Positions 10,499 to 25,400 of a stretch of DNA of 64,000 nucleotides are shown piece by piece. The position numbers and the translations under genes are program-made. Source of the DNA: Elephas maximus indicus (taxonomy: Eukaryota > Chordata > Mammalia > Proboscidea > Elephantidae); assembly GCF_024166365.1 (NCBI RefSeq), contig NC_064839.1, positions 33,740,378 to 33,804,377 of the forward strand. Reading direction: 5' to 3'. Under the pieces are notes generated by a model. It saw nothing but the letters and a program-made list of their open reading frames with translations. It made no database searches and had not been told where the DNA came from. Within the stretch, counting starts at the first letter, position 1. Each line of letters opens with the position of its first letter.

Positions 10499-13400
10499 GT
10501 AAATATCGTGCTCATTGAGCCTATTTTCTCCACACTAATCAGAGAAATCTGGATGTAATGGGATTTGGGAGGAAATGAAGATGTCTCAGTTCTGGGCCCT
10601 ATTTGCTCAACTCTTTCCAGCTTTCATGAGTAGCTACCTTGGATGCTTAGTGACCTGTGAAGCTTTTCTGCTTAAAGAGTGGATATTCTGACCCCCTTTG
10701 TTTTTGACTTTTTGTATTTACTCATTATCCTGTGTTTCTTTTTCTTATCTTACCTTCTTTTGGATTTTTTTATTAGTCCATTTTCGCCTCTACTGGTTTG
10801 GAAGTTATACACTATTCTTGTACTTTTAGCATTACTTTAAAAAAAACAATATGTGTCCTTAATTTAAAATTCACCCATTCCTTAACTCTTAACTCTAAGT
10901 AAAAACTTTAGAGCACTTTACTCCATTTAATCCCTCCTGATTTGTATACTATTATTATGAATTTTAATTCTCTCTGTATTTTTTAAAACCCACAAGGTGT
11001 TAATTTTATACTCAGTATCCATGTATTAAGTACTTTGTTTACTCTTAATCTCATTTTTTCATCCAAGACTTTCTTTCTGAGATCATTTTCCTCCTTTAGA
11101 ATGTTTTTTAGTGTGGATTTACTGGTAGTGAATTATTTTCATTTTTGTCTGAAAATGCCTTTATTTCATCACCATTCTTAAAGAATATTTTGCTGGATGT
11201 AGATTTCTAAGTCGGGAGTTATTTCTTTTAGAATATATTCCACTGTGTCCTGGCTTTTGTGGTTGCTTTTGAGAAGTCAGCTGGAAGTCTGTAACTTCTT
11301 TAAGGATTATCTGTTTTTTATTCTCTGGCTGCTTGTAAGATTTTCCAATTTTTGTTGTTGTTATTGCAGTTTTACTATGAGGTGTAGATTTTTTTTTTTA
11401 TCCTGCTTGGTATCTATCGTGCTTCTTGAATCTGTGAATTATGTCTTTCATTAATTCTGGAAAAATCTTCAAATATTGTTTGTGTTCCAGTCTTTCTCTC
11501 TTGTCCTTCTGGGACTCTTGATTAAATAAATGCACGTTAGATTTTTACTCCGTCATCTTTGTCTTATTCCGTCTTTTATATTTTTTATCTTTTTTCTAGT
11601 CTGCATTCTGGATAATTTCTTCTGACCTATCTTCCAGTTCACTAATATTCTCTCCAGCTGTATCTAATCTGTTGTTAAGCTTGTCTGTTGAATTCTTTTT
11701 TTTTTCTTTTTAATTGTGCTTTAGGTGAAATTTATGGAGCAAATTAGTTTCTCATTAAACAATTAATACACAAATTGTTTTGTGACATTGATTGCCAACC
11801 CTGCAATGTGTCAACACTCTCGCCTTCTTTACCTGGGTTCCCTGTTTCCATTTGTCCAGCTTTCCTGTCCCTTCCTGCCTTCTTGTCTTTGCTTTTGGGC
11901 TGGTGTGCCCATTTAGTCTCGTATACATGATTGAACTACAAAGCACATTCCTCACATGCATTATTGCTTGGCCTATAGACCTGTCTAATCTTTGACTGAA
12001 GGGTGAACCTCAGGAGTGACTTCAGTACCGAGTTAAAAGGGTGTTTGGGGGCTATACTCTTGGGGTTTTTGTCTATTGAATTTTTAATTTCAATGATAGA
12101 ATTTTTTAATTCCGAGAGGTTTTTTTTTTTTTTCTACTGAGTCACTTTTTTTATTGTGCTTTGGGTGAAAGTTTACAGCTCAAGTTAATTTCTCGTACAA
12201 AAATTTATACACATATTATGTGACACTAGTTGCAGTCCCTATAATGTGACAACACACTTCCCCTTTCTACCCCAAGTTTCCTGTGTCCATCCAACCAGCT
12301 CCTGAACTTCCTGCCTTCTCATTCTGCCTGTAGACAGGAGTCACCCATTTGGCCTCATGCATCTGCTTGAGCTAAGAAGCACACTCTTCACGAGTATTAT
12401 TTTCTGTGTTATAGTCCAGTCTAATCATTGTCTGAAGAATGGATGTTGGGAATGGTTTTAGTTCTGGGTTAACAAAGAGTCTGGGGGCCATGGCTTTGGA
12501 GGTTCTTCCAGTCTCAGTCAGATCATTAAGTCTGGTCTTTCTATATGAATTTGAGTTCTGCTCCACACTTTTCTCCCACTCCATCAGGGACTCTCTGTTG
12601 TGTTCCCTGTCAGGGTGGTCATTGGTGGTAGCAGGGCATCATCTAGTTCTGGACTCAGGTTGAAGTAGTCTCTGGTTTATGTGGCTCTTTTGTCTCTTGG
12701 ACTAGTATTTTCCTTGTGTCTTTGAAGTTCTTCACTCTCCTTTGCTCCAAGTGAGTTGGGACCAATTGATGCATCTTAGCTGGCTGCTCAAAAGCTTTTA
12801 AAATCCCAGATGCCACTGAGTCACTTCTTATAAACAGAAAATTACCAGCTTGTTTTCCATTTTTTAAAACATAGTACGCGTAGCTATTTTATAAGCTGTG
12901 TCTGATAATTTCAATATCTGATTTTTTTGCGAGTCTGTTGTCTGTTTTTCTTGTGGCTCTCACTCATGTTGTCTTATTTAATTTTGTGTTTTTGTTTGGT
13001 TTGGTCATTTGCTGGTCATTATATTCAAAAAATTGCTTGTAGGGATAATTTAAAGCCTTATATGAAGGTATCTTTTCAGAACAGATTTTCATTTGTTTCT
13101 ACCAGGTGCCTGGAGCACTATCAGTCTAGGATTATCTTAATCCAAGTTCAAGACTTGAGGTTCCTTGGACCATCCAGATGAGGCAAACCTGGGCTACCAG
13201 TCAGTATAAGGGCTGGATTTTTTCTAGTTTACCTTTACTTTGAAGGTTGTATCCCTTTCAAGATATATGGGGCAGGAGAGTCATACTCTTCACCTTGGAT
13301 GGACCCTGTACTCTGACTTCAGTCCCTGTCACCCTAAGAGGCCTTGGGGGAAAGTGGCTTTGAGTGCTAGATTTGCCTATCTGGGCTCTTCCTGTTTCCT

Positions 13401-16400
13401 AGATTTTGTCCTGGAAATTCGTCACTATTCCTTAAGCTCTTTCCTCTTCAACAGGAGGAATAGTCTGAATTATCTCATTTGTCATTACTTGAAACAGAAT
13501 TAACCAATACCATAGATTCTTAGCTTCTTTTTGTTACTTAAAGATATTGTCCTACAACCTTTTCCCCACTGTATATACTGACCCTGGGTAAAACATTGGT
13601 ATTCCTCTAGGTCCTTGAGAATTAAAAGGTACTTGATTCTATTCTTTTTTAAGTTAATGTGACTAACTCAGTTATAGTATTTTTTGTTTCCTAAAGAAGC
13701 CCTTCAAGCATGTGAAACTCTGAAAACACCGAAGAGCACAGAGCCTTCTCTTTTGTCTGCCGCTCTACCTGACCCACTTTGAGGCTTTTTGGAGATGACA
13801 GATACAGCTATCTGAGAGAAATGCTTTATAGCTGGGACAGTACTTAGGAGAATGATTTTTATAGGTTTTGCATTCCCTGCCGTTTGAATGGGCCAGGATA
13901 GTGATTCCCAGTGGGTGAACGGTAGGACCTCTGGTTGGGGGGTGGGGATGGGCGTGGGTTTAGCTTTATTGCAAGGAGCTTGTGAAATCATAGACCTACT
14001 AACCTCTGTCTATAGGCTCAACACATAAAGTCCCAACTATTGTCATGTGGGGTGGGTGCATCTATTTCTTAATATGAAAGTGGCATCTGAACAACTCTGA
14101 CACCACAGTTCTAGGAGAGAGTCCTCAGGGGATAGATTGACATGAAATTTGTCTCTAGAATGTTACAGATTCTTTACTGTTTTATAAATGATTTGCATGG
14201 CTTTTGTTGTTGTTCCATATGGAAGTCCTTTTACCTTTTTTGCTTCCATTTATGAAATGTAAATCATTTTTTCCCCCAAGAACGTTTTCTGGTAAACAGA
14301 GAGTATGTCCAGTGAACAGAAATACTCCAACTGGGCCAAGAATTCTCATCATGTTTTTGTTTCCCCTTGATGGTGGTTAGAATTCAGACGTTACTCGCCT
14401 CATCAGTCCAGAGTTCGATCCCCAGAGAAGATGGCTAGAGAAAGCTACCGAGTATCTTTTTTGGACAGTAAGTCATCAGGTTCTTCTCCAGAAAAGGACA
14501 TGAAACAAAAGCCTGAAACTTATCAGCTTATCCACGATGCCTCATTGGGTAAACGCCTGGATGTGGGGGATTCTAGCCAGATTCAACCCTATCAGTTACC
14601 TTCAGATGTTAGTCTGGAAAATTATGATAGTCATTATCCTCCAACTCTTTCCCTGCATGAAAGTCTTGGTAAAAGGCCTCAGAGAAGCAAGAGCTACCGA
14701 GAATATAGCATAAAGCCTTCAAATGACATGAAGGCCACTGCATCCCATTCCTGTGGAGACTTGCTGACTTCTCTGTCTAATCCTGACTCCAACACTGGAA
14801 GGCTCTTGAAACTTAGTTCAGGTAAGAGCTTCCTGTTAATTTACAAATATTTTCATAGGTGTGAAGATAGAAGGTATAAATGGAAATTTTGGAATTAGTA
14901 TTTCTTGAACTACATTAGCATTTCTTAATTGTATTTCAGGGTCACCAGTAGTCCAGGGAACCTCCAGAAATCTGCAGGGGGCATGAGTGTAACATGATAG
15001 AAAAAATTTATAGAAATGTGAGCTTCATAACTACATACTATTTTAGTTAAGTAGCATTCTGGGGCGTATTTCCAGCAGCATCTAGTCCTCTCCGGTCATA
15101 GTCACTTCTATTTTGAGTTACTTTCAGAAGAGGCTAATTGCGGGAAAAGTGCTGGAGACCTCTCTTCAGTTATTTGTTAGTTCATTCAACAAATTTCCTG
15201 AACACGTACCATGTGCCAGACACTCTTCTTGCCCTGCAGATATAGTAGCAAACAAAATGAAAGTCCCTACTTTCATGGAGTTTACATTCTAGTAGGATAG
15301 GTCAGATAAAAAATAAGTTAACTTATAAATATATGTCAGGGTATGATAAGTGCTGTGAAGAAAAATAAGGGTATAGAGAATAATAAGGTAATATTTTAGA
15401 TGAGAGTGGTCAGGGAAAGCTTCTCTGATGAGGCACTATAAAAGTAGAGCACTGAATGAAGTGAGAGTACAAGCCATGTAGATAACTGGAGGAAGAGTTT
15501 TGTTGAAAGTGAAAATAATAAGTGCAAAATTCCTGAGATTGGAACATGCTTGTTATATTGAAGGACTAATGAGGCCAGTGTGGCTGCAGCAGAGTGAGCG
15601 AGGTGAAGTGTATAGGTAAAGTCAGAGAGGTAGCCAGACTTTTATTCTAGGTGAGAATGGAAGCCATTGGAGGGTTTGTAGCAGAGGAGTAACATGATCT
15701 GACTTAAAAATTACTCTGGTTACTAGGTTGAGAATAGACTGTGGGGAGCAAGGATAAAAATAAGAAAACACTTTAAGAGTTTAGAATCCGGATGAAAGAG
15801 AACAGTGGAGGTGGTGAGGAGTCGTCAGATTCTGAATGTTTGGAAGTAGTACTCCATGATTTGCTGATGGATTGAAGGTGAAGTGTGAGAGAAAGAAGGT
15901 TTTGAGTCTGAACAACTGGAAGATGGGATTGTCATTTACTAAAATAGGGAAGACTGGGGAGGAGGAGCAGGTTTTAGGGTAGATATCAAGAGTTTGGTTT
16001 TAAACATCTTAAGTCTGAGAAATCTGTTAAAATTTCCCAGAGATGCTAGAGTTTGGTATTTGGATATATTAGGCTGGAGTTCAGGGGAGAAGTTGATACT
16101 GGGAAATAAAAATTTGGGAATTACAAGCATTAAGACTATGGAACTGGATGGGCTCTCACCTAGGGAGTGAATATAGATAGAAAAAAGATTCGAGGACTGA
16201 TCCTGGCCCTCCAACCATTAGACATTGGGTAGATGAAGAGAAACCAGCATGGAGACCAAGAAAGAAACAGCCATCTAGGTAGAAGAAGAAAAAGTCAAGA
16301 GAAAATGGTATCCTGGAAGCCAAGTAAACAATGTTTTACAAGAAGGAGGGACTGATCAATACTATATGAGATGCTTATGATAGAGCAGGAATGAGCTTGA

Positions 16401-19400
16401 GACCAAGCAATGATTATGATATTTGGCAACACAGAAGATATTAGTGAGTAGCTGCAGGGGAAGCACAGGAATAAAAGCTTTACTGAGGTGAGTTCAAGAG
16501 AAAATTAGAAGAGAGGCAATAGACCTAATGAGTATATATATATATAAAAAAAAATACAACCCCTTTTATGGAGTTTTGCAGTAAAGAGGATCAGAGAAAT
16601 GAAACTGTACCTGGAGTAGCGGATGGGGTCGAGGAGATCCTGTTGAAAATGTTCTAGTAGAGGGAAAACTGATGATGCAGGAGAGAGAAGGGACAATTAT
16701 AAGAAAAAATCTTTCAGTAGTCAAGAGGAGGTGAAATCTAGCCCACCAGTGGAGAGGTTGGCCTTAGAAGCACAGACAGTTCATCTATTCATCCTTCATC
16801 TAGGAGGAAGGTAGAGAATTTATGGGTACAAATACAGGTGAGCCAGTAGGTTTAGTAGCGGGATCTTATAGACATTCTCTTTGATTGTGTCTCTTTTCTC
16901 AGTGAAATAAAAGAAGTTAGCAACTGAGAGTGAGGAGGGTGGAGAAGGTATTGGAAGTTAGAGGAGAAAAGATATGTGAAATAGTCATTTCAGAGAATAG
17001 AATAATAAAGTCACTAGAGTAATATATTAGGAGAGCTGGACAGTACTAAGCTCCCAGTTAAGATAGTGGTCATGAACTTAAAGTGAGAATGGTCAAATAG
17101 ACATCATGTTGTTCTCCAGCCACTTTCCACTACTCTGGCGTAGGCTTGGAGTAAACGGACATTTGGATTTAACCAGAGTTGGAGTTTCGTCAGGTGTAGG
17201 TAGAGAGAAAGGGTCCAGGAAGTTGAGGGCATATGCTAAATCCGCTGCCATCGAGTCAATTCTGACTCATAGCGACCCTATAGGACAGAGTAGAACTGCC
17301 CCATAGGGCTTCCAAAGAGTGCCTGGTGGATTCAAACTGTCGATCTTTTGGTTAGCAGCCATAGCATTTAACTGCTATGCCACCAGGGTTTCCGAGGGTG
17401 TATGCTAAAAAAAAAAAAATGCTAGGGAGTAATTATTATGACTCTTAGACTCCGGGCTAGGTAAGGATGGAAGTGAGACAGGAGGTAGTTGAAGGCAAGT
17501 TGATCTCCCAGCCTGTTTCCTCCACAGATCTGTACTCGACAGCCCATTTCAACAGTGACCCTGCTCTGCTGGTCAATGTAGAGCAGCAATTACCCACCAG
17601 CCTCAGTGACTTAACACCAGCACATGGTTCTTTCTCAAACAACCCTGTCCTGGGAAACTCTCTTCGGACACTGATGCTGCCTTCTGGGACTTCAGAAGAC
17701 AGAGAGATTTTGACCAAGAGGTCATTAAGCCCATCAAAGAGAGGATTCAAACGGAAGGACAATATCCTTGCCACCCTGAACCCAAAGCATGGTTTCAGAG
17801 AGGCTACAGGCAGCGAGGCAAGTGTTGGCTTATTTGTGCTTGTGCACGAAACTCATCAGGTCCAAGACCAGAATGGGGTTCTGCTGGGTGTGGCAGTAGC
17901 TCTGAGCAAAAGCGCTAGAAATTCAAAGGGGTTTTCACAGGCCAGTGGTTACTACTGCCCGGCCAAAGCCTGTGGCTCTTCTGCCCTGAGGAAAGTCATT
18001 CCCCCTCTGTTGCTATTTCCTCACTTCTGTCACAAGAACTGTCCCTGATCTACTTCCGGAGTGTAAACATGGTAGGGAAGTACTTTGATAATAAGAAGTG
18101 CCAGATAAGTGTTCACTGAAGGGAAGGAATGCAGAAGGAGGCACAGAGGCCTCAGGGTTGGCCGAAGATTGATCTCTGTAGCTTTAATGCTTATATTATC
18201 ATGTTTACACATTTGTTTCTGTCACAAATGACTAACTTGTTTCTAATTTTTTGACAAAAGCAATGCTATTCTGTCTAGAAATTCGTTAGTGGCAAATAGA
18301 AGATGAATTAGATTATCCAAGGGGCTTTTAACAGAAAGTGGTTCAGAGAATAAATACAAAATTGAGAATCATTGCCACATCTACAGTATAATTCATTTTA
18401 TAAAATTGTAGTGCGATAGTATTGTACAATAAAACCTCATAATTATTCAGCTATTACTAATTAACAATTTTTGTTAATTAAAAATGGCCTACTTTATCTT
18501 ATTGAATCAAAAATATTACAAGTAATGGGTCCAATAACTAAATTATAAATGTTATAGGGCATTTATGTTGATGAAACATTAGTATTGGTGTAAAATACTT
18601 TTACCCCGCCTTTGGGTACATTCCTCCGTGGAGAATATTTTCCACTCCCCTCTCTTGTCTGTTTAAATGTTATTCTCCAGGTCCTGCTTCCATCATAAAA
18701 TTTTCTTTTCTTTAGTTAGAGAAACCACAGCTGTCAAGGCCCTCTCTTCCCTTGGACTTCCCATGATCCTTTGTCATGTGAATCATTTGTCATTTGATCA
18801 TTTACTGCCCTATAAGGAAGCAAGGAATTTGGCCAAAAGCAGCTATTTCCAGTTATTTATTTTTCAGTTATTGGAAATCTTTTGGGGGGATGGGTTTATA
18901 GTTTTTGTTTTTTCTATATATATTTTTTGTTCAGCTTTCAGAATTTTAGAGGTGTGGCAGAGATTGGGAGTAGTTATAATTTTTGTGTACCAAAGGGGGC
19001 AGTCTTGTAATACTTTGTAATACTTACTTTTTGGTCTCTTTCTCCCTCTCCCCTCGTTTTAAGCCACAGATGCTTAGTTTACCGGACAAGAACACTTTAT
19101 GTGTTCATGTATTTAGGGTGAAAGTACGGCAACACTTTGGATATTTGGGATACTATATTCATAAGTCATGTTCTTGGAAATTTTTTCACGTCTATTTCAT
19201 GTCCTGTTGTTAAAATAGCAATTAAAATCTCAAATCACTAAAAATGTTCTTTTCTGGATTGCCTTTAAAACTCCCATTTCTTTTTTTTCCTGTTAGACAT
19301 ATTTTTCTCTATATTGAAAGCTTTAAAAGAGCTGCTTGAATATAAATATGAAAGAAATATATTGTTCAATTTCTAGAAAGGTATAAGTCAGAAAATTGCT

Positions 19401-22400
19401 AAAAAGAAAAAAGAGCGTTTTAAAAGTTGAAAAAAAATAACTGCTTCACAGTCAGATGTGACATTTGCTAATTAGTTATCTATAGTCTTGTTACACTGAA
19501 AGAACCAAAGATTGAGAAATAATTTGGTTGTTCTTTATATCAGTTTTCTTGAAGTCCATGATACTCCACAGGAAATACAGATAGATAGATCTCTACAGTA
19601 AAACTCACAATTGTTTTTTATTCATTCAGACGTGAATATATGTGATTCTTACTGAATAAAAGTGTCTTTAGTACTGCATCCAATAATAACATTTAAAATG
19701 TTATAGGACATTTATGTTTATTACAAGTTAATATATTAAATGTATGTTTATTGTGTAATTTTTTATTAAATTACCCCCTATTTTTATTTTATGACATATA
19801 ATACTTTTAAAAAAATGTTCTGCAGTTTAACCTTTCCGTATTATGTGATATAATATATTGAATCACAGATGTAGGTGCCAAACAACATTCTTTTGGTTTT
19901 CTTCTGAAAATCCCTACAGAAAATTATGATAGAAGATACTGTAAACCTTTGAAATTATATCTTATTGTATTTGCCTTAGTTGTAAATATTATGCTATTCA
20001 AATCCAAACTGGAAGGTGAAAAGATCTTTTTCTTTCTTTTTTTTTTTAATGTTAACACATTAAGTGTCTGGGTTCTTACTTCCCTTATAGTGTAAGAATG
20101 ACAATGTTTTTTTTTTTTCCTTGAGCCTCTCTCTAGTGACTTGGGTAGTTCGCATGGTTTGCCAGGAAATCACAGTCCCCCGATGTCTGCCAGAACCTCC
20201 CATGTGGCAACTGTCCTCAGGCAGCTCCTGGAGCTCGTGGATAAGCATTGGAATGGCTCTGGTTCCCTCCTCCTCAACAAGAAGTTCCTCGGTGAGTGAT
20301 CTCAGTTCCTGGAGAAGGGCTTAAACCTTGCCTTTGCTCTGTATTCCGCTGAAAGCTATTTAGCCACCTTAGCACGCAAGGAACATTGCTCTTGTGATCA
20401 CTTCCCAAAACTTCTCAGGAGCCCTGTCATTAACAAATCTCTGCATTTCTTCTTCCCTGTTTTTAATCAGCTCTCTTTCCTCATGCACCAGTTGTTTTGT
20501 TCCTCCTGTGATTTTTGGTTGTCTCTCATTCTCATTCCCAGCATAGTAGACCATATAATTGTCTGATTCAAAATGACAAATAACAGTCCATTTCAGCTCA
20601 CTAATGCCTAAGATATTGATATTTATGTGTTCCATCTCATTTTTGACGATTTCTAATTTTCCTAGATTCATACTTCGTACATTCCAGATTCCGATTATTA
20701 ACGGATGCCTGCAGCTGTTTCTTCTCATTTTGAGTCTTGCCATGTCAGCATATGAATGTCCCAAAAGCTTGACTCCATCCAAATCATTAAAGTTGACTCT
20801 ACTTTGAGAAGGCAGCTCTTTCCCTGGCGTATTTGGGTGCCTTCCAACCTGAGGGGCTCATCTTCTGGCACTATATCAATGTTCCACTGCTATTCATAAG
20901 GTTTTCACTGTCTAATTCTTTTCAGAAGTAGACCACTGGATCCTTCCTAGTCTGTCTTAGACTGGAAGCTCAGCTGAAACCTCTCCACCACGGGTAACCC
21001 TGCTGAATACCAGTGGCATAGCTTCACACACAGCAACACACAAGCCCCTACAGTACGACAAACTGACAGACACATGGGAGCATTCATCATCACAAAGAAT
21101 ATTTCAAGATCTATCCTGAAGTACAACGCTGTCAGTGTTAGGATAATATCTATATGCCTACAAGGAAAGCCAGTTAATACAACTATTATTCAAATTTACA
21201 CACCAACCACTAAAGCCAAAGATGAGGAAATTAAAGATTTTTACCAACTTCTGCAGTCTGAAACTGATCGAATATGCAATCAGGATGCACTGATAATTAC
21301 TGGTGATTGGAATGCGAAAGTAGGAAACAAAGAGGAAGGATCTGTAGTTGGAAGATACGGCCTTGGTGATAAAAACAATGCAAGACCGATGACTTCTTCA
21401 TTGCAAATACCTTTTTTCAACAACATAAATGGCGACTGTCCATGTGGACCTCACCAGATGGAATACACAGGAATCGGATCGACTATATGTGTGGAAAGAG
21501 ACAATGGAAAACATGATATTATCAGTCAGAACAAGGCCAGGGGCCAAGTGCAGATCAGACCATCAATTACTGAAATGCAAGTTTAAGTTGAAAGTCAAGA
21601 AAATTAGAACAAGTCCACAAGAGCCAAAGTATGTCCTTGAGTATATCTCACCTGAATTTAGAGACCATCTCAAGAATAGATTTGAGGCATTGAACACTAA
21701 TGACCGAAGACCAGATGAGTTATGGAATGACACCAAGGACATCACGCATGTAGAAAGCAGGAGGTCATTAAAAAGACAGGAGAGAAAGAAAAGACCTTAA
21801 TGGGTGTCAGAAGAGATTCTGAAGCTTGCTCTTGAATGTCGAGTAGCTAAAGCAAAAGGAAAAAATCATAAAGTAAAAGAGCTGAACAGAAGATTTCAAA
21901 GGGCAGCTTGAGAAGACAAAGTATTATGATGAAATGTGCGAAGTCCTGGAGATAGAAAACCAAAAGGGAAGAACACACTCAGCATTTCTCAAGCTGAAAG
22001 AAATGAAGAAAAAATTCAAGCCTCAAGTTACTATATTGAAAGATTCTATGGAGGAAAATATTAAATGACGCAGGTAGCATCAAAAGAGGATGGAAGGAAT
22101 ACACAGAATTACTATACCAAAAAGAATTGGTCGATGTTCAACCATTTCAGGAGGTAACATAGGATCAGGAACCAAAGGTACTGAAGGAAGAAGTCCAAGC
22201 TTCACTGAAGGCGTTGGAGAAAAACTGTGCTCCAGGAATTGACAGAATACCAACTGAAATGTTTTAACAAATGGATGCGGCTCACTCATCTATGCCAAGA
22301 AATTTGCAAGACAGCCACCTGACCAACCTATTGGAAGAGATCCATATTTATGCCTAGTCCCAAGAAAGGTGATTCAACAGAATGTGGAAATTATCAAACA

Positions 22401-25400
22401 ATATCATTAATATCACATGTAAGCAAAATCTTGCTGAAGATCCTTCAAAAGCAGCTCTAGCATTATATTGGCTGGGAACTTCCAAAAATTCAAGCCAGAT
22501 TGGGAAGAGGATATGGAACCAGGGATAGAATTGCTGATGTCAGATGGATTCTGGTTGAAAGCAGAGAATACCATAAAAATGTTTACCTGTTTTATTGACT
22601 ATGCAAAGGCATTCGACTGTGTGGATCTTAACAAATTATGGATGACACTGCAGAGAACGGGAATCCTGGAACACTTGATTGTGCTCCTGAGGAATCTGTA
22701 CATGGATCAAGAGGCAACCGTTCAAACAGAAGAAGGAGATACTGCATGGTTTAAAGTCAGGAAAGGTGTGCGTCAGGGTCATATTCCTTCACCATACCTA
22801 TTCAATCTGTATTCTGAACAAATAATCTGAGAAGCTGGACTGTACGAAGAAGAATGGGGCATCAAGATTGTAGGAAGACTCATTAACAACCTATGTTATA
22901 CAGATGACACAGCCCTGCTTGCTGAAAGTGAAAAGACCTTGAAGCACTTACTGATGAATATCAAAGGTCACAGCCTTCAGTATGGATTACACCTCAATAT
23001 AAAAAAAATAAATAAAGAAAAAAAACAAAAATCCTTAAAACTGGACCAATAAGCAACATCATGATAAATGGAGAAAAGATTGAGGTTGTCAAGAATTTCA
23101 TTTTACTTGGATCAACAATAAACACCCATAGAAACAGCAGTCAAGAAATCAAAAGATGGTTTGCATTGGGAAAATCTGCTGCAGAAGACCTTTTTAAAGT
23201 GTTGAAAAGCAAAGGTGTCACCTTGAGGACTAAGATGTACCTGACCCAAACCATGGTGTTTTCAATAGTCTCATATGCATGTGAAAGCTGGACAATGAGT
23301 AAGGAAGACTGAAGAAGAATTGACGCCTTTGAATTGTTATTATGGTGAAGAATATTGAACATACCATGGACTGCCTAAAGAAGGACCAGATCTGTCTTGG
23401 AAGAAGTACTGCCAGAACGTTCCTTAGAAGCAAGGGTGGGGGACTATGTCTCACATACTTTGGACAGGTTATCAGGAGGGATCAGTCCCTGGAGAAAGAC
23501 ATCATACTTTGTAAAGTGGAGGGTCAGCAAAAAAGAGGAAGACCCTCACTTAGATGGATTGACACAGTGGCTGCAACAATGGACTGGAGCATAGCAACAA
23601 TTGTGAGGATGGCGCAGGACCAGGCAGTGTTTCATTCTGTTGTGCATAGGGTCTCTATGAGTCAGAACCAACTCGACAGCACTTAACAACAACAACTGGG
23701 TAACAGAGTGGCCAGGTATATACCATTGATAGTGGTCATGTTAATGAATATAAAAATATTTTATGACCCTTGGGAAAGTGCCAAGACTACAATAGAAACT
23801 TGGTTTGATCATCACAGTTCTGAGATGACTATTGAAATGTTTTGATTTGAAAAACTAGAGTGAGTAAAATGACCTGAACTCTTTCTCATTGTGTGTGTAT
23901 GTTGCTGTTTTTTTGTTAGAAAAATTGGGAAAAACAGTTTTGCAAATGCTGGCCCCATGCCATGTGTTTATTTGTTGTTTAATGGAAGAAAAATTCAAAG
24001 AGCTTTTGGTGGTGGTAAATTTTTAAAAACTTGAAAGTTGTTTGGGCTTGATTTTTCCCCCCTAATTTCTAAGGTACATACAGGGAGAAGAAATCCTGAC
24101 CCAGTTATTTTCCTTTCCATGTTGACCCTTTACTCTCATTTTGTAGAAAATTCTCCCTTGCTAGTCATCATTGAGTAGTGTGCAGACCTCACACTCACAA
24201 GGGTCTGTTGTTGTTTTCCCATAGAGGATGTGGGATATGATTTGTTGTCCCTTTTAAAACACCTCTTGCAGCCACATACTAAATTCCATTTGTCTTAAAG
24301 AGCTGATAGTTATTCTGTAGGAATTCTGTGCTTTAGCTTTTAAGATTGACCTGTGTGCTCAACCTGAACTTTTGGCAGGTCCTGCCCGAGATTTGCTTCT
24401 GAGTTTGGTAGTCCCTGCTCCTTCTCAGCCATGGTGTCGTGCACACCCTGAAGATACTTCAAAAGCCTTCCATAGGAGGGAGATTGAACTGAAGGAAGCT
24501 GGGCAGCTGGTCCCTAATGATACGGTATGCCTCTTTCTTGCTCCTTTCCTATGCTTTCTTTACTACAAAAGGACAGAGTGGCAGATCTAGAACAGCTCTT
24601 TGCCCTAAAGATCATCATCACCATGAGCCCCAGACATTCCTGAACCAGAATATGGAGAAGGCAAAAAAAAAAAAAAACAAAAAACAACCCAGTGCCATTC
24701 AGTCGATTCTGACTCATAGCGACCCTATAGGACAGAGTAGAACTGCCCCATAGAGTTTCCAAGGAGCGCCTGGCGGATTTGAACTGCCAACCCTTTGGTT
24801 AGCAGCCGTAGCACTTAACTACTATGCCACCAGGGTTTCCATGGAGAAGGCAGTCTGGGCAAATCAGGAACACAAAACTTGCCAGGACAGGGACAGTTTG
24901 GAAATTATGCAGGCATCCCTCCTTAGCCCAACCCCTAATCCAAAAATTCTGAAGAAAGATTTAAAATAGAAAAAAAAAAAAAAGGAAAAACCTTAGAGTA
25001 AAAAATGTTTAAGGTCATATTCTTGAAGGTAATAGTTTGATTCCAATGAGAGAAAGCGGATTTCTCTGGAATTGTCCTTCTTCCTTCTGATGGAGCCGAG
25101 AGCCCCAGACCAGGAGCCATTCCTAGAGCATCAGCTCTGGGAGAGGAAGAAGGGACTCATATCCCCAGGCTTTTTATCCCTTTCCTTAAAATAAAAAGAT
25201 TTTCAGACACCAAGCTCAATCCTAGAAACTTTAGAGAAGTGACTCAGAATGTTGGTTACTTGTCAAAATGACCACTTGTTCTACTAGAGTAGTGGATAAC
25301 TCATAGGGAAGAAACTGCATGTGGTAAATTTGCTTGCTGCACTTGAGTTATGTTTACCAATGAGTTCAAATTCTAATAAATCATAGAGATGCTGATGTCC

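Larger units (their letters stand above)
11090..13180 (-). repeat. Ancient LINE (L1M/HAL1-like), antisense, host of two younger L1 insertions
   Basis: Phrases such as GAGAAGTCAGCTGGAAGTCT, CTTTCATTAATTCTGG and GTTCACTAATATTCTCTCCA are typical of antisense ancient L1-type sequence. Exact family and edges uncertain. Confidence 0.55.

Noticed and set aside
14898-17527. Extra LRRC36 exon in the ancient repeat at 15-17 kb
   Set aside because: The flanking exons already join in phase (G + AT), and the region is repeat sequence with scattered stops.
20121-20324. Plus-strand ORF MSLSLVTWVV at the LRRC36 exon
   Set aside because: Shadow frame; the frame PLSSDLGSSHG has the homology and the correct splice phases.
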